A stretch of 51,654 nucleotides of DNA from Opitutales bacterium (GTDB taxonomy: Bacteria > Verrucomicrobiota > Verrucomicrobiia > Opitutales > Opitutaceae): contig JABITN010000117.1 of assembly GCA_018700525.1 (NCBI GenBank), positions 1-51,654 on the forward strand, given 5' to 3'. The translations under genes were made by a program, and so were the position numbers. The notes beneath the pieces are model-generated. The model had not been told where the DNA came from. It worked only from the letters and a program-made list of their open reading frames with translations, and searched no databases. Every line of letters starts with the position of its first letter. Position 1 is the stretch's first letter. Of this stretch, positions 22,997 through 31,360 are shown piece after piece.

Positions 22997-23398
22997 ACTC
23001 GGGGACTATCGTTTAGATAATGCTTATGTCGATATGATTGTACCGTTATTCAGTGCAACTGGCAAGGTTCCGCCTGCTTCCATTGCTGAAACGCCTCGCT
23101 CAAAGTGGGGCGCTTTAACGAATGTTCGAAACAATGGCGTAGGACGGTCAACCAATCGTGTGCATCCCTTCATTCGTATGCATTAACATTGCTCCTGCGT
23201 CGCTAGAACCGCTTCGCGGCGAGGTTGGCCACAATATGGCTCTTTTGTATCCGTGATGGGGTATGCTCGTTAGCCGAGCGAGGACGGGATCGCTCGGTTA
23301 ACGGGTAATGTAAATCTTGGTTCGTGGACTTTTATCGATTCTATGGGATGATCAGGTTGGTTGGAGTTTGCAGCGAATAGTGCTCCCTTTCACCCCCT
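22997..23398. other. Intergenic region with a REP-like hairpin
   Basis: The 402 bases between the IclR gene and the symporter pseudogene hold no coding frame I believe. The left part should carry the IclR promoter on the minus strand. A strong hairpin is at 23268-23303: CGTTAGCCGAGCGA and TCGCTCGGTTAACG, 14 bp with one G-T around an 8-base loop. It has no T-tract and resembles repetitive extragenic palindromes; no second copy was found in the window. Confidence 0.5.
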
Positions 23399-23848
23399 AT
23401 GAGCGATTATTTCAATAGCTTCGACCTCATCCCTATTACAGCTTATCTCCTCATTTTGAGCGCTGTTGGCATCTATTTGAAGCGGAAAGCCTCCGGCAAT
23501 CTGGAGGAGAATATCGTCGGAAGAAAGAAGATGCCTCTCTGGGCCTTGTGGACTTCCGCTACGACTCAGTTCCTCGATTTGTCGGGTACGGCGGTGGTTG
23601 TGTCGATTTCTATCTGATGGGACCGCAAGGCTTTTCATCAATTTCAAATGGCATGCGATTCTCTTCGTTTCGATCGTTATGCTTTGGTCGGGCAAGTGTC
23701 ACGGGCAATCCGGTTGCTAGACTGCGGCGGAGTGAAACATCTTTCGTTTCGGCGATGGGACGGGCTGTCGATTCGATCAGGTCATGCAAGTCGCAGCGGC
23801 GGTTATGATAGCCTTTGGCTTTTTCGACATCTCCGTGCAGCGGTAAAG
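23399..23848 (+). pseudogene. Sodium:solute symporter (SSS family) pseudogene
   Basis: The first 60 or so codons (MSDYFNSFDLIPITAYLLIL, then YLKRKASGNLEENIVGRKKM and PLWALWTSATTQFLDLSGTA) match the N-terminus of SSS-family symporters, including the GGRKMPxWALxxS-like block. The frame ends after VVVSISI. The homologous sequence goes on in other frames: YLMGPQGF, then INFKWHAILFVSIVMLWSGK, then VMQVAAAVMIAFGFFDISVQ, then a stop. At least two or three frameshifts and a truncation to about a quarter of the usual 500-600 residues mark it as dead. The likely former substrate is a sugar or similar solute. Confidence 0.75.
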
Positions 23849-24215
23849 TAGAGCTGTAGAGTGGCGAGGCAATTGTGGATTGATGCACTGAACGAGGATG
23901 CCATAATCCTATAGTCTTCTTCAAGAGTGTCTAATGACTTGAGAGTAATAGGGCTGGCTTGCACCGTGTCGCGATACCAAATCCCTCTCGAAATACGCGG
24001 TGCGATCCGCGCTAAGGGGACTAGCGCTACGCTAGAACTGGGCGCGTGATTTGGTACTTTGATGACTTAATCCGATCAAATATGAAGATACGTATTCAAT
24101 AGTTGGAACAATTATCTGTTTTAAAGATTGCCCCTGGAGTAGATAATCGTCTCTTTTGGCTGTTCCTCTAACCAATGAGAAGCCGCTGGAAATTAGGTAA
24201 AAGGATTAGGCGAAG
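23849..24215. other. Intergenic region with inverted repeats
   Basis: These 367 bases hold no gene. TACCAAATC (23975-23983) and GATTTGGTA (24048-24056) are inverted 9-mers enclosing about 64 GC-rich bases with a compact palindrome CTAGCG-cta-CGCTAG near 24021-24035. This could be a small palindromic repeat element or remains of a mobile unit. Confidence 0.4.
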
Positions 24216-24806
24216 CTAGTTTTCGCCGATTCCGATTAGGGGCGCGTTTACGCTTTTTCTCTCCTCTAGGGTGGGAAAATGTCTAAACAAGTCGTCCATC
24301 ATTATTCGCAGGGGCTTGCGGATTACATCGCGAAAAGCCTCATCCATTCGTTGACGATTCGCGCCTGCCGGGGGTGTTTCACGCTGGCTGTAAGTTCCTA
24401 GTGTATTCAGTTCTCCATGCTTGGTTAGCCTGGCTTGGATCGTAGCGACCAAATCGCCGGTTCGATCCTGTTCGAATCGCATGGCGTAGATTTTCAGAAC
24501 CGGACCATCGCCAGGCTCTTCCCGTTTTCCTAAGACATAAGTTTGTATCGGAAGTTGGTAATCGTGGAGCAACTCTTGCATCACTTGCGTAAAGTCCTGT
24601 CGTCGATCTTTCTCCATGTTGTTTGCAAGCTCAGGCATGCTCGATTCGTAGAGCGGATTCCCCGAGTGATTGAATTCGATGAATAGGGCTTCCGCTTCCT
24701 CCAGAAAGATGTATTGTTCGGTGTCTTGAGAGTCGATGCTCGCGCAAGCGGCAAGCAACAACCCTAAGAGCGGAGCGACGACATTTTTTGTCGATTGGAA
24801 ATTCAA
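24216..24806 (-). CDS. Putative lipoprotein of unknown function
   Basis: A TTG start at 24804-24806 gives LNFQSTKNVVAPLLGLLLAAC, a clear lipoprotein signal (LLLAAC), followed by about 175 residues of soluble protein. The longer frame from ATG at 24917 would place 37 polar residues before the signal, which is unlikely. The mature part has YIFLEEAEALFIEFNHSGNP, QELLHDYQLPIQTYVLGKRE, LKIYAMRFEQDRTGDLVATI and EAFRDVIRKPLRIMMDDLF. The I-x-A-x-R-F-E-Q-D-R-T-G-D-L pattern and overall size resemble small outer-membrane lipoproteins that resist assignment. I do not recognise the family. Neighbours on both sides are pseudogenes. Confidence 0.65.
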   Translation of the reverse strand: MNFQSTKNVVAPLLGLLLAACASIDSQDTEQYIFLEEAEALFIEFNHSGNPLYESSMPELANNMEKDRRQDFTQVMQELLHDYQLPIQTYVLGKREEPGDGPVLKIYAMRFEQDRTGDLVATIQARLTKHGELNTLGTYSQRETPPAGANRQRMDEAFRDVIRKPLRIMMDDLFRHFPTLEERKSVNAPLIGIGEN

Positions 24807-24983
24807 TGTTTTCGGTTCGGTTGGTGTAGTGCCTGGGGTGGGTTGCCCATGAAGGCAGAATTTAAATTCGATTTGCGTATCCTGGGCGTAGTTAGAATGC
24901 AGCGTATCAAATCTCAAATTTCAGGGTTATGTCGAGCGAGTACTGTAATTGAGGAAAGGGTGGAAGGGAGCATTGCAGAATTT

Positions 24984-25643
24984 TAAAAGGAAAATGACTC
25001 TACCTCGCTTACAATGCTGTTCACGCACCCGCCCAAGCGGCTCAAGAAGACATTGATTTCTACTAAACGAAATACCCGCATCTTTCGTAAACGCGAGCTA
25101 TCCTCATAGCGATGCTCAGGTATCTCGACGACGGAGTCGGTTCTGTTGTCAAGAAGCTGAAAGACGAAGATGTCTGGGAAAATACACTGCTCTTCTTTTC
25201 TCACCGATAACGGCAGTGCTTCTGCTATGGATGCCGACAATGGGCTTCTGCACGATTTCAAGCACAGCGTTTAGGAAGGGGGAATCCGCACCCCTTGAAT
25301 GGTTAGCTGGCCCGGTGAGTTTAGGGGTGGACGCGTCATCGATACGCCCATCATCTCTTTCGATATTCTTCCCACCGTCCTAGACGTGCTGAACGAGTCA
25401 CCCCCTGAAACGAAGGACTTCGACGGCAAGAGCATTCTTCCGCTTTTCAAGGGAAAAGATCATCCCCACCACAATGTACTGTATTGGGATACCGGCGACG
25501 AGAAAATGGGATGGGCAGTTCGAAAGGGCAATTGGAAGCTAATCGGCAAGCGACAAAAGCTCGAACTGTACGATTTAAATAAAGACTCGTCCGAAGCGAC
25601 GGATCTAGCGAAGAGGTATCCTGAAATTGTAAATTCACTATAA
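24984..25643 (+). pseudogene. Sulfatase pseudogene (C-terminal half, frameshift and stops)
   Basis: The plus strand reads LYLAYNAVHAPAQAAQEDID, a stop, TKYPHLS, a stop, then AMLRYLDDGVGSVVKKLKDE and DVWENTLLFFS, a frameshift, TDNGSASAMDADNGLLHDFK, SV-stop-EGGIRTP-stop, and finally an open 114-codon end (MVSWPGEFRGGRVIDTPIIS ... WKLIGKRQKLELYDLNKDSS). Each piece matches the expected order of a type I sulfatase C-terminal half; for instance GSVWEGGIRTP has TGG changed to TAG. At least four stops and one frameshift are present, and the formylglycine half is absent. The last open part might still be translated but lacks the active site. Confidence 0.85.
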
Positions 25644-26103
25644 ACCCTTTACCAGAACTGGTGCACCGAAATGCCTGAACCACTGTAGAAGCGAAATACG
25701 AAGTAAAGGTAGGGGAGTTTAGGTCCCCATTTCCGCGAAATTATGTTACGAGTGCGTAAGTTTCAAGGAGTCGCAGCAATTTTAATTTCGGAAAGCGATA
25801 CCATGGGGTTAATTTTTGCCTCGTGATCTCTTGAGGCTTTAATTCCCTTCGGGCAAATACCTCGAAGCTGGCTTAGTTTCTGACGTTGGTCGCTACCTTT
25901 AAAATACCTCGGGGCTCTTCACTCGGCGTACTTCTAAGGATGGAAGCGGTTGCGCCGGGGATGATTTATTCCAGAAAAGTCTGTGCCATAGACAGGCGGG
26001 TGTTTTGGGTGGGTGAAAAATTGCTTGCTTTGTACAGTGTGAATTGCCCCATTATGGATTTCAGGTATCCAACCCGCTTGTACTCTTTGTTAAAAACCTC
26101 CTG
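25644..26103. other. Intergenic region before the orphan secreted protein
   Basis: The 460 bases hold no recognisable gene. They contain the first copy of a 27-bp direct repeat (25888-25914) and a related AATACCTCG at about 25857. The short plus-strand frame at 25886-26104 has no protein-like pattern. Confidence 0.5.
25888..25914 (+). repeat. 27-bp direct repeat, left copy
   Basis: The sequence starts GGTCGCTACCTTTAAAATAC and ends CTCGGGG. The right copy at 27626-27652 agrees at 25 of 27 positions in the same orientation. The two copies bracket one gene (26104-27474). Confidence 0.7.
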
Positions 26104-27474
26104 ATGCTTCACTTCTCTGCTCGCGCTAAACAAGTGGCTTTTTCGTTGCTGCTAATCTTGTCGATACCTACCGCGGTATGGTCTCAGTCCGCGCTTTCCG
26201 AAGCGGGGGTGGGCGACAATTCGAGTTTTCTCTTTGAGCTCGAAGCCTACGCGAAATACGGTGGAGATATCGATGTAATCGACGGTATGACTGGAAAGCG
26301 TTACCACCGATCGAATGACGTGGTTAAGGCGATCAATGCGAGTTTCCCAAAAATAATGGGGGGACTCCACACAATGCTACTCGTTTTAGAGCTGAAGCAC
26401 ATGGAGGTTCACATGACGAAAGGCATTGAGCACACTAAGAAGCTTGGCGACTTGGCGGATTCGTTTGGGATCAAGAGATTTATGGTCGAGGATGATTCGT
26501 GGTTTCTGAAGGAGCGAAGGATACTCGCTCGACTGAGAAAAGAGCCGTTTTTTCAGATCAAGGAACTGGTCGTATGGCATCGCGATGAACTTAGTTCTAT
26601 AGGGCTTCGCGGTAACGAACGGGCGAAGAACTTGCGATTCAATCCAGAAATACTCGATTGGGAACGCCGCGTTTTAACGGAATGGGAAGTGAATATCCGC
26701 ACGCGAAAAAGTTTTAGACGGGTTAATAAATGGCAGGGGTTGAATCTGGATACGAATAGGGGGTTTCATATTAGCGACGGCCTGCCGACCAATATTAGTA
26801 CGTCGAGTTTTAGAGAAGTCAAAGTTTCGTATCCTATAATCGTTTACAGTGATAGAGACGAGCAGGAGCAGATCGATCATTTGCAACGATTGATCGTGAA
26901 GAATATGAGCTACTTGTATGATCCCTTTTCCTGGGGAGCAAAACGGGCTACGCGTTTTAGAGGAAGAATTGCGGGTGAGTTGCTTAAGCACATGAAGGAT
27001 CGGAGCTACCGTGTGACTGATCGCGAATGGTTTGATCCAACGATATGCAATTTCCTAAACGACGTAATCGCGTTGGAGATATACGGATTGAAGGAGATTT
27101 ATGATTTTTATGTGGTGAAGCGGTTTGACTCGAACCCGAACCTGATGGGGGAGGAAATGGATCCGCTAAACTGGAACCCTGGCGAGGAGCGCGAAACCTT
27201 TAAAAAGCGGACGAATCCTAAGGTACGGCTCAATTTCAATAACCCAACGGGCGCGCGGTTTGCGATGCTTGACGCGTATTTGCGTTATGGGGATGTTTTT
27301 TTGGATAATTTGCGATTAAAGCTCACCAGTCTGGAAACCAAAGAAGCGGGTAGGGGGATTATAGAAGAATCCATCAGCGAAGTGAGTGGCGTTCCAGCGA
27401 AGACTTACATTAAAGCCGGCCTCAAAGCCCAAGCAGACGGAATCATGCGCTTTCATGAACAATCAAGCGGTTAA
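26104..27474 (+). CDS. Secreted protein of unknown function (orphan between direct repeats)
   Basis: I choose the ATG at 26104 (MLHFSARAKQVAFSLLLILS) because it gives a clean signal peptide ending near VWSQSA; an ATG 60 bases upstream would add 20 residues before it. The 456-residue product is charged and mainly helical, with a predicted N-terminal helical part (FLFELEAYAKYGGDIDVIDG, then LELKHMEVHMTKGIEHTKKL), a central part with DLNKWQGL-like Trp/Arg motifs (SFRRVNKWQGLNLDTNRGFH) and a C-terminal LRYGDVFLDNLRLKLTSLET. I see no Cys pairs, metal motif or known fold, and do not recognise the family. It is flanked by 27-bp direct repeats and by pseudogenes on the left. Confidence 0.7.
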   Translation: MLHFSARAKQVAFSLLLILSIPTAVWSQSALSEAGVGDNSSFLFELEAYAKYGGDIDVIDGMTGKRYHRSNDVVKAINASFPKIMGGLHTMLLVLELKHMEVHMTKGIEHTKKLGDLADSFGIKRFMVEDDSWFLKERRILARLRKEPFFQIKELVVWHRDELSSIGLRGNERAKNLRFNPEILDWERRVLTEWEVNIRTRKSFRRVNKWQGLNLDTNRGFHISDGLPTNISTSSFREVKVSYPIIVYSDRDEQEQIDHLQRLIVKNMSYLYDPFSWGAKRATRFRGRIAGELLKHMKDRSYRVTDREWFDPTICNFLNDVIALEIYGLKEIYDFYVVKRFDSNPNLMGEEMDPLNWNPGEERETFKKRTNPKVRLNFNNPTGARFAMLDAYLRYGDVFLDNLRLKLTSLETKEAGRGIIEESISEVSGVPAKTYIKAGLKAQADGIMRFHEQSSG

Positions 27475-27625
27475 ATTGAGCCTAGAAACGTGCGAAGTAA
27501 GCCCGGTCTTGCACTAGGGCTGGTCTGCCTTCACGCCTTCGCTTTGCGATGGCGCTGTAGGCCAAGCGGTGAGTGAACCGACGAAGTTGTTCAGCTACTT
27601 TGACAGGAATGACCGCTCGGAGATC

Positions 27626-27652
27626 GGTCGCTACCATTAGAATACCTCGGGG
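27626..27652 (+). repeat. 27-bp direct repeat, right copy
   Basis: GGTCGCTACCATTAGAATAC followed by CTCGGGG, matching 25888-25914 with two substitutions. It ends five bases before the stop codon of the minus-strand dehydrogenase. Confidence 0.7.
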
Positions 27653-27657
27653 ATTCG

Positions 27658-29145
27658 TTATTCGTTGTTCTCTGGAGTCAGATGCAGGATCATACCGCGG
27701 CGGTCGGTGAGAACATAAATCGATCCGTCTGGGGCGGTTTTGATATCACGGACGCGGCCGGATTCGCGGAGAATGACTTCTTCTTTCACGACTTTGTGAC
27801 CATCTAACACGAGCCGGTAAATGTATTGATGTTTGAGCGCTGCGACGAGCAGATTGCTTTTCCAGGCGGGGAACAAGGGACTGTCAATAAATTCGATTCC
27901 GCAGACAGCGGGAGAGGGGGTCCAGTAATGAATAGGATCTACTATTCCGGGGAGAGACTTGTAGGGCGTCAGTACTGTCCCATCGCGATCTAATCCCTTG
28001 GTGGCTAGAGGCCAGCCGTAGTTGGCCCCTGCCTGGACGATATTGAGTTCATCACCACCCATCGGGCCGTGCTCGGCGGACCAAACTTCTCCGGTTTCAG
28101 GATGAATCGCAAGGCCTTGAGCATTGCGCGTTCCGTAGGCGTAAACGGTCGGTAGTGCACCATAACGCTCCAGGGAATTGTATGGGTTGTCACCGACGGG
28201 TTGGCCATCGTCGTGAATGCGGTGAAATTTGCCTTCCGGTCGGGATAGGTTCTGGGCATCCAACTTTCGGCCTCGGTCGCCAATCGAGAAATAGAGGTCC
28301 CCGCTATCGTCAAACACCATGCGTGATCCGAAATGATCTTGGATTAGCGTGTAGTCCTCCGGTCGGGGATCATAGACCACTTCCTGATCAATCCACGCAT
28401 GATTCTGGATTCGGCCTCGTACAATGCGGGTTGACCAAGGGTATTCCGTTTTGCCTGGTGGGATATCGCTCGCTTCATGGATATAGCAGAGATAGATCCA
28501 GCCGTTATCTGCGTATTGGGGGTGAAGAGCGACATCCATGAACCCAAAACCTGGCTTCTGGCCCGATCGTTGACGGGCAGGGGAGGGCGTTCCAGTAATT
28601 GGCTCAGGGATGACCTTGCGATCAATCATCAGTCGAAGCCTGCCGCTGAACTCCGAAAACAAAGCGGTTCGTTCATCCAGGAATTCTATGCCCCAGGGTT
28701 GTTTCAAGCCCTCCGCGAGAACCTCGACCTTGAGGTTGTAATTCTCGGTTTCGGAACGATCCCGAGGCGGTGGCGGTTCGACGCCCATCTCTTTTTCTTT
28801 TTCGAGGATGAATTTGAGGACCGTATCGATTTGAATCTCGCTGAGGACATTTCCCCAGGCGACCATCTGCGTGCCAATTATCCCGAATTCTATATTATTC
28901 CGTTGCAGGGCGTAGTAAGTGCCGTGGTTCCACATCCCATCCAGAAAGCCAGAAAACTGCCCGCCCTCGAGGTTCGGACCGTGGCATTGGGCACAATAAG
29001 TGGCATAGATGTCGGAGCCTTTGCTCAAATCTTGCGACGAGGCGTTCGGCGTGACCCATAGCGTGGGAAGTAAGAGACCGAACAATCCGCACACTGAGGC
29101 TAAACGGTTAGGGAAGATCTCCAAGTTATCTCTCGATCGATTCAT
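27658..29145 (-). CDS. Cytochrome c fused to PQQ-type soluble sugar dehydrogenase
   Basis: The 495-residue product has a signal peptide (about 15-37), a short c-type cytochrome (heme site C51-A-Q-C54-H55, likely axial Met in GTQMVAWGNVLSE) and a six-bladed beta-propeller of the glucose/sorbosone (aldose sugar) dehydrogenase family from about residue 135. Propeller blocks are GLKQPWGIEFLDERTALFSE, FGFMDVALHPQYADNGWIYL, DHFGSRMVFDDSGDLYFSIG, YAYGTRNAQGLAIHPETGEV and WSAEHGPMGGDELNIVQAGA. It oxidises an aldose in the periplasm with PQQ and passes electrons to its own heme. The heme domain precedes the catalytic domain, which is the reverse of many PQQ quinohemoproteins. No PQQ synthesis genes are in the window. 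Confidence 0.88.
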   Translation of the reverse strand: MNRSRDNLEIFPNRLASVCGLFGLLLPTLWVTPNASSQDLSKGSDIYATYCAQCHGPNLEGGQFSGFLDGMWNHGTYYALQRNNIEFGIIGTQMVAWGNVLSEIQIDTVLKFILEKEKEMGVEPPPPRDRSETENYNLKVEVLAEGLKQPWGIEFLDERTALFSEFSGRLRLMIDRKVIPEPITGTPSPARQRSGQKPGFGFMDVALHPQYADNGWIYLCYIHEASDIPPGKTEYPWSTRIVRGRIQNHAWIDQEVVYDPRPEDYTLIQDHFGSRMVFDDSGDLYFSIGDRGRKLDAQNLSRPEGKFHRIHDDGQPVGDNPYNSLERYGALPTVYAYGTRNAQGLAIHPETGEVWSAEHGPMGGDELNIVQAGANYGWPLATKGLDRDGTVLTPYKSLPGIVDPIHYWTPSPAVCGIEFIDSPLFPAWKSNLLVAALKHQYIYRLVLDGHKVVKEEVILRESGRVRDIKTAPDGSIYVLTDRRGMILHLTPENNE

Positions 29146-29677
29146 GAGTTTGATGGGGATTTACTTCAGATTCGGTCGTCTTCGACTCGGTAGAGCGGCA
29201 CAGCGGGACGGGCTGCCGAGCTGAGTGTTTTCTGAGACGATTCTCTGGGGTCATGAATGGGTATATTCGAGCTAAATATAATATAGTCACGTGTAATTTA
29301 GAATAGAGTCTTGATTGTACTCCGCCGCATCGCAAATTGAGGATTTCGATGCACTGTCTGTTATTGGAATTGTGATATTTTGAAAAGGTGAGGCTTTGCC
29401 TGGATTCGCGTTCCGACGACTATCCTATGCGTCGAGACGTGCATGAATATAGGTCGGCTTAAGGACGAATGGGCTTCACGTACGCTTCAATTTCGAAGAT
29501 GTCCTGGAAGGGACGTGCTCAGCGACCGGGCATCCGAACCTAGTGTCGCTTTAGCGATTCCTGCGTTGCCTTCGGCAACCTTGACGAATGCTTCTTTTTG
29601 ATAATCGTTGGGGGTTTGCTTAATGATCCGGATGCCGACAAATAAAAATTAATAATTATAGCGCTCCGGAGCATCAC
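29146..29677. other. Intergenic region with a possible short coding remnant
   Basis: These 532 bases separate two minus-strand genes. The right part (about 29525-29645, minus strand) reads FVGIRIIKQTPNDYQKEAFV, then KVAEGNAGIAKATLGSDARS, which looks protein-like. GIRII resembles the last strand of formylglycine-generating/SUMF1-type domains (usually GFRLV), but the match is too short to assign. The dehydrogenase promoter must lie in the left part. No complete gene is present. Confidence 0.35.
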
Positions 29678-29706
29678 ACAAAAAAAAGAGACCCGAAGGT
29701 CTCTTT
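29678..29706 (-). terminator. Intrinsic terminator of the Gfo/Idh/MocA gene (UUCG tetraloop)
   Basis: On the minus strand AAAGAGACC pairs perfectly with GGTCTCTTT around a TTCG tetraloop, followed by a run of T. UUCG closed by C-G is the most stable tetraloop class. It lies about 40 bases after the stop codon at 29749. Confidence 0.93.
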
Positions 29707-29748
29707 GTCGTGTCGAGAAAGTCTCGATTTTCAAAAGGTGCGATTGGA

Positions 29749-31146
29749 CTAGCCGTTGAGCACCCAGCCCTTTCGGTATTCCTTGCGCAGGCACTGGTTG
29801 GCTTCAGGGCTATTTCTAACGTACATCTTTTTCGGATCGTAGTCAAGTTTCTTGCCGACGTCGTAAGCTACAAGGCCTAGCAGTAGTTGCTCAATCATGA
29901 CACCCGAATAATCGAAATTACATGATGTCTTAAGATTCGTCTTACAGGCGTTTGTCCATTCGTGGCCGAAATCGGTGATGTTTGACTTCTCAACTGCGTC
30001 TTTGGCGGGTTCGTAGTAGGACATATTCGCTTTAGGACCATACGGGATGACCATGCGAGTAGTGAAATCGCAAACGAGGAATCCCTGACTGCCTTTGAAC
30101 AATGCGCCATGCCCAATCTTATTGAGGTCAAGAGCTCCGAGAGGGGACTTAGGCATGCTGCCGCCTTGGTGCCATGTGACGCTGATTTTGCCGCGCCAGT
30201 CATTGGCCGGATTAATGCAGGTCGAATTCATCAGAGAAGGCGCGATATCCTTATTGTAGGGATCCCCTTCGCCTTGCGCTGAAATCGGGTAGTCGGCGTC
30301 AAGCGGGTTGAATGCGAGATCCATCGTGTGACTTCCCATGTCGCCAATTTGCCAATTGCCGAAGTCGCGATACATATTCCATGAAAGACAGTTGGAGCCC
30401 GTTGGCCAATTTTTACTGTCGGAATCAAAATAACTGACCACGTTGTTTCGTTTCTCAGCAGTAAAGTAGGCTGGGTTAAAAGGGTGCATTGGGGAAGGGC
30501 CGACCCAAAGATCCCAATCGATGAAATCCGGGGCGGAGCCGCTTTCCGGTTGGTACCCAGTAATGTTATGCGTCCGGTTTCCCCAGGCGTGTACGCTTTT
30601 CAGGTCACCGATGGCGCCTCCCTTAACCAGCTCGCGGGTGCGTGCAAAGTTAGAACCGAAGTGGCGTTGCGTGCCGCATTGCGTAGCAAGCTTATTTTTG
30701 TTCTTCAAATAGGTGCTGCGAACGATGCGCGCTTCTTCAACGCTGTTGGCGAGAGGCTTTTCGCCGTAAACATGAAGACCGCGATTCATTGCCCAAATCG
30801 AGATGAACGCATGGTGATGATCTGGAGTGCAGCAGACGACGGCATCGATGTCTTTTTGGTCCAGGCACTTTCTCCAATCCTTGTATTTTTTCGCTCCAGG
30901 AAATTCCTTTCCAGCGGCTGCCAAGGCTTTCTCATTGATATCGCAGAGCGCCACAACGTTTTCGTTATGAAGCATATTCCTGTGAGCAGTGGCACGGCCC
31001 CAGCAACCAATAAGCGCGATGTTGAGTTTGTTTCCAGGGCGATTCTGACCAAAAAGCGTCCCGCTTGGGAGGATCAGAAGACCGGTGCCAGCAGCGGCAG
31101 CGGATTTAACAAAGTGGCGACGGTTTGGAGTGGTAGGGCTAATCAT
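29749..31146 (-). CDS. Tat-exported Gfo/Idh/MocA-family oxidoreductase
   Basis: The 465-residue product has a twin-arginine signal (R9-R10-H-F-V-K, then AAAAGTGLLILPSGTLFG), the Rossmann opening LNIALIGCWGRATAHRNML, and the family's EKP motif in GLHVYGEKPLANSVEEARIV. Further parts are VVCCTPDHHHAFISIWAMNR, TQCGTQRHFGSNFARTRELV and a C-terminal substrate domain with NWQIGDMGSHTMDLAF. Such Tat-exported members are numerous in Planctomycetota and Verrucomicrobiota; the NAD(P) is loaded before export and remains bound. They are thought to act on sugars or inositols, but the exact substrate is unknown. It has its own strong terminator. Confidence 0.9.
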   Translation of the reverse strand: MISPTTPNRRHFVKSAAAAGTGLLILPSGTLFGQNRPGNKLNIALIGCWGRATAHRNMLHNENVVALCDINEKALAAAGKEFPGAKKYKDWRKCLDQKDIDAVVCCTPDHHHAFISIWAMNRGLHVYGEKPLANSVEEARIVRSTYLKNKNKLATQCGTQRHFGSNFARTRELVKGGAIGDLKSVHAWGNRTHNITGYQPESGSAPDFIDWDLWVGPSPMHPFNPAYFTAEKRNNVVSYFDSDSKNWPTGSNCLSWNMYRDFGNWQIGDMGSHTMDLAFNPLDADYPISAQGEGDPYNKDIAPSLMNSTCINPANDWRGKISVTWHQGGSMPKSPLGALDLNKIGHGALFKGSQGFLVCDFTTRMVIPYGPKANMSYYEPAKDAVEKSNITDFGHEWTNACKTNLKTSCNFDYSGVMIEQLLLGLVAYDVGKKLDYDPKKMYVRNSPEANQCLRKEYRKGWVLNG

Positions 31147-31360
31147 AGTAAAGTTATGTACGAGTACAGGGCCTGCAGGTCAATAAACTATCGCTTTCTT
31201 AGTCATTTTGATTTTAAGTTAGAGCGGTTTCGCTATTTCCCCAAGTTCTACCAGCGGCGGTGGACCCTGTTGTTTCCTGAGGTCTTATCGCTCTATGGGA
31301 AACGGGTCTGTGCATGAATCTTGACAACTATAACGCAAGCCGACTTGAAGAAAGGTCCTT

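Noticed and set aside
23268-23303. Strong hairpin as part of a CRISPR or attachment site
   Set aside because: It is single copy in the window, with no regularly spaced repeats and no integrase or cas gene nearby.
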